Assembly: GCF_051020975.1 (NCBI RefSeq)
Contig: NC_135036.1
Span: 7,750,001 to 7,814,000 of the forward strand
DNA length: 64,000 nt
Reading direction: 5' to 3'
From: Osmia lignaria lignaria
Taxonomy: Eukaryota > Arthropoda > Insecta > Hymenoptera > Megachilidae
Part shown: positions 40,101 through 51,870 of the stretch, in pieces
Position numbering within the stretch: the stretch's first letter is position 1
Layout of the letters: each line of letters starts with the position of its first letter
Translations under genes and position numbers: made by a program
The notes under the pieces: model-generated
The model's input: only the letters and a program-made list of their open reading frames with translations
Told to the model about the DNA's origin: nothing
The model's database searches: none

Positions 40101-42940
40101 CGGTGTACCGTGGACGTCTTCAGGGCTGTACACCGGACGCGCGTTGAATTTCGAGCATGCCTGTCCGCCGTGTATCGCGATTTAATTAGTTTCATGGTGT
40201 AATTAGTCGTTATCAAACGGACGCACCCTCCTCTATGGGTATTTGAGGGATTACTGTACCGCAGATTTGTTTAATAGTGGTATTAATCCTTGGAATATAG
40301 ACGCTGCTGGATCGATGGTAGTAAATTTGAGGGCTGAATTATGAAATTAAAATTTTTCTATTCATCCTATCATCGATTTATGAACTTTTTAAGTACCAAT
40401 CCTCCAAGTCCCATAATTTCCAATAATTTATTGAATCTACTCGATGCATTCCACGTTTTTCTATAAATGTCTGATGTCTTGAGGAACCAAGGTACAGAAA
40501 TAGTGACCTATGGAACGATAAATATAGATTCATCGTCGATTCAAAATCGATCTCCCCGGAAAACGAAACCTCTTGACAAGATCCATTGCACTTTGACCAA
40601 TGATTCCTCAATACACCGGTGCACACAAGCGCGCGTAGGGTGTGTCGAGGTATCTGCTCGGTATTCCACGAAAGTTCTCCATCTCCTTCGTCCTCGTTTC
40701 CAAACCCTCCCACACGTGGCCAACCAGGCAAAGAGGTTGACTTTATTTTTGACCACGTACCGAGATAGCTGGAATTTCATTTCTCGCACCCCTCGGGGGA
40801 TAGTTACGTTTAGATCGGGGGATATCAGTCGTCCCGCATCCCCCCTAAGAAATATTACACCGCGAGATTCATTCTCCGCCTCCCTTTCCTTGCTGCTGTC
40901 CGGTTTTATGGCTCGTAGCTTCGCGTCTTTATCGCACGAACGCTCCATCCCTTTCTCTCTATTCTACCTACCCCATACACAACCGCCCCCGTAAGCTCGA
41001 GGGTGTTGCTCGATGTCTGGCTTTCGCTGAGTTTCCTACTGTTTGAACAACGTTTGCGTTTGTTTCGATGGAAGTGTCGGTCGGTTTCAGAATGATGTCG
41101 TTTCGTAGGAATACTGTGCACATGTTTGATAAAGGGGATGATATCGTTGATGACTTTCGTTCAGAGAATACGTTCCTGGGAATAGGAATTGACTGGAGTT
41201 TCCTGTAATTATTTTTGGATGATTGCTTAATTTTCTTTTTATTTAAGCTCTCAATTTGATCATTTGAAAATTTTCATCGTATTTCTTTGGATTTTATTTC
41301 GGTGCACGCCACCGGCTTCCAGCCACTCTTTAAACAGTCTAGCAAGGGTTGGTGACAAGGAACAGGGGAAAGGGTGTGGAAGCCTCTAATGGGATATCGA
41401 TATATTCATGGAGGTTCATCTTCAGCAACCTCCTTTTCCCGCCTCGAGAGGCATCTTACCCCGTTGGATGCAGCCTCTGACGCATGGGGAGGCAAGATAG
41501 GCTGCCAGGCTAATTGTTTTCAACCCTCTCCCTCTCTGTTACCAAGAGATACCTAACTTTCTTCCTCTCCTCTGTCTCTTCGAGTCTGTCGCTTAACTTG
41601 GACCCCTTCGCTCCGGTAGTCTTCGAGGCTTCTTTCAGGTGGTTTCTCGCGTCGGGAAATGGAGTCAATGTCAGCTGAAAGGATCATCGGCCGTTGAACC
41701 CTCGGGCTTCCTCTTTAGTTTGCAATGCAATAAGCGAGGACCCCAGTCGCGAACCTCCGAGCTTCTCGCTGCAATTAACGTTCCGGAGGAAAGGTTCGAT
41801 TGTTTACGAAGCTCGGCTGCTTCGCAGTATATTAACGTCCTGGTTTATACTCGTTTCCCTTTTCTTGTTCTTTTTTTTCCTTCAACGAATCCTTCCTTCT
41901 TTTCGCTTGCCAAACCATGTCTGCCCGGCCATTGTGCGCCTTTCGCTTACCGATGAATCTTGCCTTTCTTACGACTTTTGGTAAATATCGCTAAGATCGA
42001 ATCACGTCGAAGAAATTTAATTAAAATTTCAAAATTGAAGATTTTTCAAGAACACTCCCGAACAATGCTTTAATTTTCTTCGTCTCGTTAGGGCAAAGGG
42101 ATGGATAATGATTCGATCTGTCGTCCCTTCCATTAGGTTTTAATTAAAATTTCAAATGTAATTATCCCAAACTGATGGCTTCCACTGAAAATTCACGTAC
42201 AATAGTTTATTGTCGGATTTCTTCCTTTTATTTAGCACTGAATCAAGAAATCGTAAGATCCGAGATTACAATAAAATTCCAAGGGTAATTTATTAAATTG
42301 AAGAATCCCAGCATCGAGGCGATAAACAACAAATTCTTGGGCGTTCAATCAGACGAAAAATCGTAAGAAAAGGGACGAAGAAAGATTAAATTTCACAACG
42401 CTTTGGTATACCTTTCATCCGAAATGAAATGATGTTCCTCTCACCGGTTTATCGCATTTGTCCCCAAGCGACCCTGCTACGCGACCCGGTCACTCTGATT
42501 CGTTCTAACGTTTCACTCGGCCCGACTGCGAAGTACTCTAACTCTCGCGACGATTCTGTTCAACTAGCATGCCAGACGAACAATTTGGTCAGAGGAAAGG
42601 GAGCGGAATTCGCTGGTGTGTGTTCTCGCATGGTCCGTCGAACGCGTAGACACGTGTACCATACAAACAGGGTATATCAAACGTGAAGACGCGAAACTGT
42701 TTACTTTTACTCCAATTATTTTCAACGGTATACCCGCCAGGCGTAGGAAATACCTTACCCGCGAATAAAAAGCCGAGCAAAATGCAAGCGTTTAATGATA
42801 ATTAATCTCTTAATGATTGTGAACGTCAGCCACGAATTGGGTTAATTAACGATTAGCTTGTTAAAACGAGGAAATTCTTTTTCGATATTCGATTAAATGA
42901 TTGCTCGACTGAGCTTGCACGTTCGCTAATTTGGAATTAA
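37135..42940. other. Intergenic, no gene seen
   Basis: Contains the 38270 hairpin and G/C-rich patches at 39.6-41.1 and 41.4-42.0 kb where both strands are open (for example 40467-40994 on + and 40948-40541 on -). That pattern reflects composition rather than coding. Confidence 0.5.
38270..38303. repeat. Hairpin, 12-bp arms
   Basis: CCACCGTAGTAA and TTATTACGGTGG pair in 11 of 12 positions around a short loop. The stem is too short for a typical microRNA precursor unless weaker outer pairing exists. Confidence 0.6.
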
Positions 42941-42945
42941 TGCAA

Positions 42946-44059
42946 TCATTTCAGATCGTCAATTGATAGAGCTCTTCCACGTTTCTTAAGTAGGAGGTTC
43001 AATGGCCTTTCAATCTCGTTTTTAAGAAGCCTCTCTTCTGTTTCAATTCTGCTTTCGATAGGTTTCTCCCAAGTATTATTCACGTACAGCTTCCTCTCTC
43101 GATCTTTGAACTTCCATTTGTAAGATTTAAATGATCTCCCTCCTGAAAATACCGAATCTTCTTCTAATGGTTTTCTATTCAATTCTTGCAATTCGTAAAT
43201 TTCTCCTAAAGTACTTCGAATCGTGTAGTGAAATAAATGTAACACCTGTGAAGGGTTGAGCAGAGAGTGGTTAAAACAGTTGCCAATAACATGGCAGTAT
43301 CAACAAGCGCAAGAAGATTCTCATTTCCCCTTCTCAACGTCAAAGGATGATGCTCGTTTGACGTAAAAAAGCTGAAGTAGCATGGGAGGACGATCAATCT
43401 TCTTCTTGCCCTTAGAACAGGGCCGAACTACATCGAACTCAATTAGCGTGTACACAGACGAAATCATTAGTCTGTCAGAGTGAGTACACACGCAGTGAAT
43501 TATCCTTGAACCGTAGCAGCGAAAAGTGCTGGAAGGGTTTGCCAGGACGTTGAAGACAGTTAGCAGCCACGGGATTGGTAGCCCCGGGCTGTTTAACCCG
43601 CTCGCTCGATATAGAATTCTGTGGATACAAGCACCATTACTATCGCCATTACCACTGCCAGCCGGCCACTGGTACAACCGTATTCCTGCCTTGATATATA
43701 TTCAACGGCAACGTCAACCTATGCCACCTATACCACTAGGCGTCTCCAGCTTTGGCGCTAGGGAACGCGTTTACTTGAATTTATGGGACTTTTGAACGGG
43801 GTCCGCTCCATTATTCCACCCGTTTCCCCCCTCCCTCTCTTCAATCCGGAATTATTCCGGAGATACGTTGAATCTGTGTTACACCAAGGCCGGAAACGGC
43901 GGGAAAAAAGGGGAAGAGGAGGTGCGGTTTTGTTCCAGAATCGTTAGGCGGGATTTCGTTTCGCCGAATGAGATCTACCGGCTTACTTTCATTTCGGCCA
44001 ATTTCTGCCGGCTGACCTGTTTTCTTCTATGGGGTGTTCGCGGAAAGAATAGTTCGATC
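42946..44059 (-). CDS. Possible 3' end of an unrecognised gene, 2 exons
   Basis: The terminal exon 43245-42946 (99 codons plus TGA) begins exactly at a CCCTTCACAG acceptor. It reads as a charged protein with motifs such as GEIYELQELNRKPLEEDS, YKWKFKDRERKLYVNN and KKRGRALSIDDLK just before the stop. An upstream exon 44059-43987, flanked by TTTTCTTCAG and AAA/GTAAGC, joins in phase and reads IELFFPRTPHRRKQVSRQK. The exon enters in phase 2, so at least one more upstream exon would be needed; I could not find it in the AT-rich DNA beyond 44.06 kb. No family is recognised and no clear polyadenylation signal follows the stop. The intervening 740 bases also contain a 118-codon open frame on the same strand (43677-43321), which weakens the case. 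This may be a real gene end or a chance open frame. Confidence 0.28.
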
Positions 44060-44349
44060 CTGAAGAAAATGTTATGATAGTTCGATCTTGATAAAAGTGT
44101 TAATGATTCTTTGGAAAATTTAAATATTTTGAGTAGATTACGATAATAGGGGTTTAAAATTTATTTGGGAAGATTTTTGAAGAATGTCAAACTTATTCGA
44201 GAAGGTTTATAATTGTTGATGAACTTAATAAGAAAATGAAAGTGTTAAAATAATTTTTGGATCAAAGTGAGAAATGGCACTTTGGGAAAATGGTATAAAA
44301 ATGAATCACCCGGTATGAATAGATATAGACCACCAGGAACAATCTAGAG

Positions 44350-44612
44350 ATTACGATTCTGGGGGATTTTATAGTAGTGGATCAAATCAAATCACACTGA
44401 AAAGACCCGGTGTATATTTAATTTAACAGTGACATTAGTTTGCAATTGAAACTAAGTTTATTCAGTCTTCCTCGAAATAGGATTTGGATTAATTAAACTG
44501 TTGTACATTAAATGGTCGAATCGCTATGTGAAACTTTAGGCTTTAAATTGATGTGTCAAAAGTGATATTCCGTGGAACTGTTATGTCAAACTTTCTATGT
44601 TTCGAACCAAGC
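44350..44612. mobile_element. Diverged relative of the 3.7 kb inverted-repeat element
   Basis: The right arm at about 44535-44602 (CTTTAGGCTTTAAATTGATG, then GTCAAAAGTGATATTCC and CTGTTATGTCA) is close to the right arm at 3.9 kb. A weak left arm (TAGTAGTGGATCAAATCAAA) lies near 44370. The left boundary is approximate. Confidence 0.45.
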
Positions 44613-44614
44613 AT

Positions 44615-47600
44615 ACACACCATGTTTAAATGGACAATCTAAAACATCAAAAGTGTACTTTTCAGATCATTTCCCTATTCACGATTCTAAATGACCCTCT
44701 GACGATAAAAACACGCATTCGAAACAGTTATACCCATCGATTTTTTCCCCACAAATGTTCCGAAAGTCTTTCTGAACCTCGGCCACGGTGAACACAATTT
44801 TCTCGAAACGGACAATTTCAAGACACCAGATCGCCGAATAAAGCGTAGCTCAGCGTATCGCGAGACATAACTGTAAAGATACATTTGAATATCAAGATGG
44901 TGTTTCTGGATTCTCGGTAAAAATCGTATCCTTTGTTCGGACCGCGTCTCACCCTTATAACAAAGGACAACCTTTGCCCTTCGACGCTTTCGTCGGCCAC
45001 GAACTTATCGCATCCGTAGAATCTCCGCGGCCATCCAGCGAGCAAGCAAACTTATCAGATAGCTCGTAAAAAGTTATTCTCTGAAAATGAACTTGCCGAC
45101 CAGCAATCTTCGATGCGTGCCCTTTGGGGACATTCTTCGAGGTTGGAAATGATACAGTATCGCTCATTCGTTCGTATAACTCACGGTACAAGGAAAATAT
45201 AGAAGACTTTTATTTCGAAAAAAAATTGATTCTCCACTGCTTTCTCTATAAATTTAAATATTCATAAATATTTCAGTTGAATAAAGTTACAGCAACGTGT
45301 ACCTCTCCAGGTCCTTCCTCGTAGAACATACTCGAATACCCCGTATGAAATTCAAATGCCTGTACTTCCATGAATCTCAATTAACCTCGACACTAACAAA
45401 ACATCCCCAAAATCAACAGACAAAAGTGATAACAACCCTTAACGTCGTATCAAACTATGTGTATCCATAAACTGCAGTAAGTCTCTGATTATTTGTACAC
45501 CTAATAGACTGAACAACTCGAGTACCACTGACGGAGTATTCAGAGTGTCGATGATAATAAAATTATATTTTGCAATATTATTTCCATATTTCTTATCCTA
45601 GCTATGAATTCTTTTGTTGCCGAGCAACAGCAAACGTGAAAGAAGCTTTCGCGCAAGAACGATTCGACGACCGCGCGCAGACAGCGTAGACAATGATAAA
45701 ATAAGAATAAAATTACGCTTTACGAGTAGGTGGGCTTAAGCTTATTGGCTGGGCGTTTTTGGCCACCCTGCGAGCCCTCGTACATTCAACCTAACTCCCG
45801 TGTTCCCGGGTTTGCTTTTCCACCGGCAGACAGATACGAGGGACCTGGGTTTCGGGCGTTTCGAGAAACATCTCAGCCCATATGGCCATGGGCCATGGAT
45901 CTCTCTCCTCTTTCTTCGGCTATTCTTCCATTCGAAGAACATCTGGACCCGGCCAGTGCAACTTTATTTGCAGAGGAAACACTTTTTCCAAGTACCAGAG
46001 ATACGGTGGTATCGAGCTAACCTCGAAAAGGAAACGAACGAACGGATCACGTTCCACGGTCGCGTAATTTTCGGAAATTAGAAGAACTCGTTTGTTGGAA
46101 CAGAGCTAAGATTCTCTTCGTGATTCCGCTTCCAATCCTTTATCCGTCACGTTTGTTTTACGGTAGTTGCGAATTAGAATGGTCGGACCGAAATGGAACG
46201 TTTGAAACGTGAAGGAAAATCACATCTGAATGGTACAGGAATAATTCCTGCGATACATAGAATAATAATTTGAAGATTCTTTGATAATTATTTGGGCCAA
46301 AAAAATGTATTTTTTCTAATTCTTGAATTTTTATTTTGATGATTTGTATTTATGAAAAAATTGAGAGGTTCTGATATGGAAGGGTTCGTTTCTTTTGAAG
46401 CAACCTGTAGATGATCACATATAAGTGAAAATGGGAAGAAGAGGAAGACCGGTTAATTAAGGCAGGGTTTTTCAGCGGTGTATCAAAAACGAACGGTACT
46501 TGGCGCTCCACAATGAGCCACGAAGGTTTTATTAAAATCTAAGAAGTTCGAGGACTTTACGAGACTCCGTGAGAAAACGAAATTTCACTCTTTCCCATCC
46601 AACAATAATTCTAATCCTCTAGTTATTTACCGGGGAGGAAGTTTTGAAACTACGCTCACGGTAATAGCTGCGATTACTCGGGAACTTTGCCGCCCGAACG
46701 AACAACGCGAAATTTTTCACAGGGGGTGAATTCGAAACTTGAATTAGCGATCGACCACCATGGAACGTTTCTGGACAGCTTGTGAGTTATTTTGCCTTCG
46801 AGCATCGAGATTTGTTGCTTTTACTCGACGAGAAACTACTGTTTCTAGTTTTCAAACGTTTCACTCCTTGAATTAACTGCAAACTACCCCCTCGTGTGTA
46901 ATAGATGGAGCGAATGAAAGCATGTACATAATATTTTACTAATTAGTATAAAATTTCTGTAGCATCTATTAAATTAAGATTTAAAAAAAGTTCTATTATA
47001 TCTAACATGTTCAATCCACCCTTACATTCCTTGAATTCTCATTAAATTATTTTTTGAAAGTTACTAATTAGTACGAAATTTCGAGGTATTACGTATAGTG
47101 AGTTCAACTTCCACTCTAAATTCCTCGAAGTTCATCAAATAACACGCAGAAAAAAAATTGCTAATTAGCGTAAAATTTCTATTATACCCTGGAAGCAGAA
47201 ATATTTTGACCTCGCGAATGCTTACGGTACTAATCTTATAAAAAATAATTTTCTAACTTTTCAGCTGACCGAAAAGAATGAATCTCTCTATGGTAGAGAG
47301 GAGCAGAATTTTTTATTTTTTAACAGTACTTACCGGAGCTGAGCGGCCGTAGAAATTTATTCCGGTACGTGCTGCATCATTCGCTCGTTCCTGTAAAAAT
47401 AAAAAAAAAAAATAAAAAATGAAATACCGTGATCTTTATACAGAGCATACGAAGTAGTTTAACACCGTAAATGCTTCCATCGTGATCGTCAAAAAGTGTC
47501 TCAGATTTTTCGATTTCGTGCCGCGTCACACCTCGTGATTGCCACTTTGAGAGAGGCGTCAGCCACTCTGCGCTAGGCGACAATAAACTTTCCAGCCGGC

Positions 47601-49050
47601 GAGCGGCGTCGAAAAAGCATTTAAAATCAAAGACTAACCGGATTACTCGCGCCACGCAAGCGTGTTCGCGTTTCAGCCGGAACCTTCTGTAAACCACCCT
47701 CTCCAAATGAACGTCGAACACATGCATCCGCTTCTAACAATATACCGTCCAATTCATCGACGGTGGAAAGAAAACGACTTTCATTTAAAAATTACCATTT
47801 CAAAGGATCGTAAAATATGAACGATCCGGTACATTTATGCCATTTTAAACTTCCTTTCATCGACGGTACGGATGGTCAAGACAGACGAAAACACTTGGTA
47901 TTCGCGGGAGGAAAAACGAGCCACGTGGCTGAGGGAGTTTTTCACGACTTCTCGAGGCTCGTTTCTCGAAGGAAAAAGGGGTCGCGATTCGACCGCTGCA
48001 TTCCAGTCGTTAACTCGAGGCCGGAGGAATCGGAGTCTGTTACATTTCGTCCATAGTTACGAGTAAACTTGAATGCGAATGGAACGAGGGTCCGTTTGGA
48101 ACGAGTCTGCCTTTCAACGCCAGAACCGACGTAATTTCTTTCCTCCCCCGCAACCCTTCTCGGCCGTTTGAATCGTTTTATACGGTTTCTTAAAGGATTT
48201 GGCTCTTGCACCTACTAAACTTTTCCAATGCTATGGAGATGACACGTAGAAACGTAGACTACCATAGTTCTCGCTCACTTCCTCTCTTTCACTATTTTCA
48301 AGGAAAATTATTCCGCTGAGTCTTCTGTCTTACATAATTCTTCGGGAATCTCGAACTCGCGTCCGAAACGGCTGGAAGGGTAAAGCGATAAGGGTACGGG
48401 GGATGATTCGAGCAAATAGATAGGTTCGTTCGAGCCAGAATGCCTCGGTACTCTGTTCTTCAAAATGTATCGAATCGAGGATGGTTTCAAATAATCATTG
48501 ACAAAATAGAAATTTTCACCTATTTAAGTTAGGTACGCTTCTGCACAAGGGAAATCATTAGAAATTCATACCTTCATTCATACTGCATTGTGCATTAGGC
48601 ACGTATCACACCGGGGAAATCATTAGATATTCATGTCTCGAGTAACATTTTTATTTTTGATCCAGTGGAAAAAACGGAACGCTGAAATATTAAAAACAGT
48701 GTATCTCCATTGAACGCGATGTAACGAGAACCGGAGGCTACATTTTTAAAAATGTTTCTCTGCCGGCTGAATTTGTACGTCCGTAAATTACGGAAAAATG
48801 AAACTTGTTACTGCTATCATACATTGTTACCGTATTTCAAGGTTTTCAATGGAAATTGTCGGGTGACTGACGTATTTGTCGCAAATAGATATCGCTAACT
48901 ACATTCGTTTGTCAAACGAACAACCCTTTCATTCTGTAACGGTAATAACTTTCACCGATAACATTCACTCTCTCAGACAATACGACCTATTTCGAACGAG
49001 CTTCCCAGTTCAAGATTTCATTAATACCATTTCCACAACATCGTTACTTC
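44615..49050. other. Intergenic, no firm gene
   Basis: Overlapping open frames lie at 44.8-45.2 kb (-), 45.7-46.1 kb (both strands) and 47.4-48.2 kb (both strands). None shows a family motif or well-supported splice sites. Confidence 0.45.
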
Positions 49051-49057
49051 CGCTTTG

Positions 49058-50419
49058 ATGTGCCGAGCAAAGAGCGTGCCACGTCACAATACGGTGGTTG
49101 GAGAAGTTTTAGAAATTGCCCCGTACGCAGGGTAATTTCGTGGGCCCGCAAACAGCGGCGAGAATCATCGTAGTGTTAAGAGCCAGGACGGTAAGTGAGA
49201 CTGATTAATTAACATAGTATGAGCGGGGCTCGAGGCGACTAGCGTCTCGAAATACACGTGAGCAAATAGACAAGTTGACGTGGCTGGTGTCTCATACTTG
49301 GCTAAAACGTTACTCAACTTCGTCCCTCCTCATCGTAATTACCCCGTAGAATCGATATCCCTCACCGTCTCCCTCCAATGCTCATTCGGTTCTCCAACGA
49401 AGAAAATTAATTTCGAGGAACGTTTATTTAAATTCAACAACGCTCGATTTTTCCTGCCCCACCCTTTCGAAGAGAATCCATTTAGTCACGCTCGATTTGT
49501 CGTTGCCTCGATCTCCATTTCAATTCCGAGGTTCCCAGAGCTCCGGAAATAACTGTACGACGAAATCTTAATGACGAAATTAGATCTCAATCGAGTGTGA
49601 AAAAAAGACACCGGAGCGAAGTAAATGATCCTTTTAAGAAGATCCAGGAAGGTTGGAAAATTCTGTAGAGTTATTTATCTCGGGGTGTGTTCGAAATGCA
49701 AATTACCGAAGGCACACCGTAAAACTATGTGTCTTATTTTATTATCAGGAACTATCGCACGGCGACGGTGGTTGGATTTTCGAAAAACCGAAACGCCGCA
49801 CGTTGTCCAAGTTAAGTGCAGAGAATAAATGCCGGTCGAATGGTTTAGAGCCCTAAGAACGGTACAGCTCAGCGATTTTCCGAGGCGAAACGATCGCGAA
49901 GGAGTTGGCAGCTCCTCGAAAACAGCTCGAGGATCGTGCAGGCGTTCGAGAAGGAGCAGAGACAGCTCCAGAAGCGAGCAAAGTCGAGGAGACCGACACC
50001 CCTGCCGTTGGATGAACGAGCCTGGAAGAAGTCGTCAAGGGGAATAGAGGTAGCTACCACCCGTACGCGTCTATGTGTGTGATTTCTCGCATGAGAGCTA
50101 GAGGAAAATCTCGGTTAAATAGCTACGAGATTTCGTGGACCGATATAAATAAATAAGTCCAGGACGATGCCCTTTTCCTGCCCGTTTTTCCTAGCTGCAT
50201 TCATATCCCTTCGGTGAACCGGGCTGGCTGAGACGAGTCAAGAAGAAGAGGCTTCAAGTATCTCAAGCCGGCTCTGGAATCGAGTTTCCAGGACACCGAC
50301 GGTCTCGCCAATCCTCGTTTTATCGCTCGTCACGAGTCGAGCAGCATCCTTGCTCCCGTCGGTACACTGAATTAACTAGGAACAACGAACCACCCCTTCC
50401 CTTTCTTCGTAGAGGCTAA
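49058..50419 (+). CDS. Hypothetical basic protein, 4-exon model (unrecognised)
   Basis: A continuous frame of 543 bases (180 residues) can be read from ATG 49058 through exons 49058-49131, 49749-49810, 49868-50049 and 50195-50419. Junctions are AGG/GTAATT, TTATTATCAG/G, CCAA/GTTAAG, a 57-base intron with a CTAAG branch-like site ending in TACAG, GAG/GTAGCT, and a strong pyrimidine tract TTTTTCCTAG. Phases agree. Exon 3 has G/C-biased third positions and reads as a charged, coiled-coil-like stretch (RIVQAFEKEQRQLQKRAKSRR) followed by LPLDERAWKK. The last exon is Arg/Lys rich. I recognise no domain. Against the model: other frames of exon 3 are also open, the region is locally G/C rich, and a second good donor (ACG/GTAAGTGAG at 49191) suggests an alternative, perhaps noncoding, first exon. 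It could be a lineage-specific gene, a long noncoding RNA or chance. Confidence 0.27.
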
Positions 50420-51358
50420 TTAAAAAAGGGGAGCCCGAGAACGTGGAGATGTTTTAGGGAATTTTGATGGGCATTGAATTTCGAGGATCTCTCATTAATC
50501 TTAACACTATTTTGTCTAACTGATGGAAGCACCCAGGATCTAAGCCTTAGAACGATGTTGATGATGAGAAGGAGGAGGAAACGTGACACAGATAACTCAA
50601 ATTTAAATTTCTACTTTCACGAGGAAAGGATAAAAGAAAAGAATGCTACAGATTCCTAAAAGATTCCTCGGTACAAAGAAGAGGAACCACAGACTGTTTA
50701 ATTAGCAGCGTTCAACGACGCCGAAGAACCGCATTTCCCTCGATTCCAGTGTCTTTGCGTCCCTTTGCCAGCGTGCGTTTTTGGACGGTAATTAAACGTT
50801 GCGAACAGCTCGCGGATAAAAGAAAGATGCGCTGCTCGCTAGCCCATTGTATCCACGGTTTTAAATTTCCAGCAACTAATTACCATAGACGGGGAATAAT
50901 TGCGTTTTCAGCACGACCAGCCCCATAATTATCCTTTCAAGCAAACGAACAAACTAGGTCGATGCTTTAAATAAAGGAAAATGCATTCCATGGTTGTAAC
51001 GAAACCGTCAACTGATAAGAAACAAAGGACGAATCGTACTAGGAATGGATGAGACGCAGAGCGGGGGTGGATCAGGAATGGATCGAGCAAATAAAATAAA
51101 TGAAAATACGAGACTATGGTATTTTAGATAATTGCAACGATGGCAGGAGTGTAAATGAATATTTTCACTGCGGCAGTCACAGTGTTAAAAGCAATCAAGA
51201 TAAAATATAATAAATTATTTCGTAGCTGGCTCGAGCGTTAAGAAGGAATTGTTACGATGAAAGGACAAAGCACTTTCTAAAGGACTTTCCAAGGGAACAA
51301 CTGAGCGAAATGAAAGACGACGGACTAGACTTTGAGTACTCCACTTTTCCAGGCACAG

Positions 51359-51870
51359 AGAAATACGTGAATTTTCGATTGAAAGTAGACAAGCAATTTA
51401 ACTATTTTAAATAAAAAAAAACATAAAAGGTGTTTCTTACTGAAGAAGGTTGACAAAAAATGTGATATTTGTTTGAAACAGGGAACTGTACAATAGAGCT
51501 ACATATTGGAGGAATAAAAAAGAAATTAAAAGCATTTAATTGGTGATGAAATAAAGTATGTGAAAAAAATGTTATGTAGGGCAGAATAAATTCTCAAAAG
51601 TTGACAATTAATTTTTCTGTTTCAAATGAAAAATATAGACGGTGTTTTCATTTAACAAAATTAATGAAAAATATGACAACTGTTTGACATAGCGAGCTGT
51701 ACAAAAGTACTGTAAATTAGGAAAAGAGTAAAATTGGAAACATTTAACTGGACAGGAAATAAGGTGAGGCAAACAATTTTGGAACAATCTATTTTTCAAG
51801 GGAGGAAATAAATTCCTGATTAAAAGTAGACAAGTAATTTTATGATTGGAAATAAAACACATAGACGTGA
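51359..51870. repeat. Degenerate tandem repeat, period about 222 bp, about 2.3 units
   Basis: Units start near 51359, 51583 and 51804. Shared landmarks are AGTAGACAAGCAATTT/AGTAGACAAGTAATTT, AATATGACAACTGTTTGA, a GGAACTGTACAATAG/CGAGCTGTACAAAAG pair and GCATTTAATTGG/ACATTTAACTGG. Divergence is substantial, so the duplication is old. Confidence 0.6.

Noticed and set aside
40467..40994. 175-codon open frame on + and 135-codon frame on -
   Set aside because: Mutually overlapping frames in the same CpG-rich patch indicate composition, not coding. No family signal.
42620..42650. Partial match to the dispersed core (TCTCGCATGGTCCGTCGAACG)
   Set aside because: It lacks the CTCTCC part and the AT lead; could be chance, so not counted as a copy.
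43321..43677. 118-codon minus-strand frame
   Set aside because: It lies within the proposed intron of the 43-44 kb model, has no domain and overlaps a plus-strand frame of similar length.
44818..45051. Minus-strand frame with FYGCDKFVADESVEGQ and a GTGAGA donor-like site
   Set aside because: Reads protein-like, but the upstream acceptor is poor, an overlapping frame is equally open and no family is recognised.
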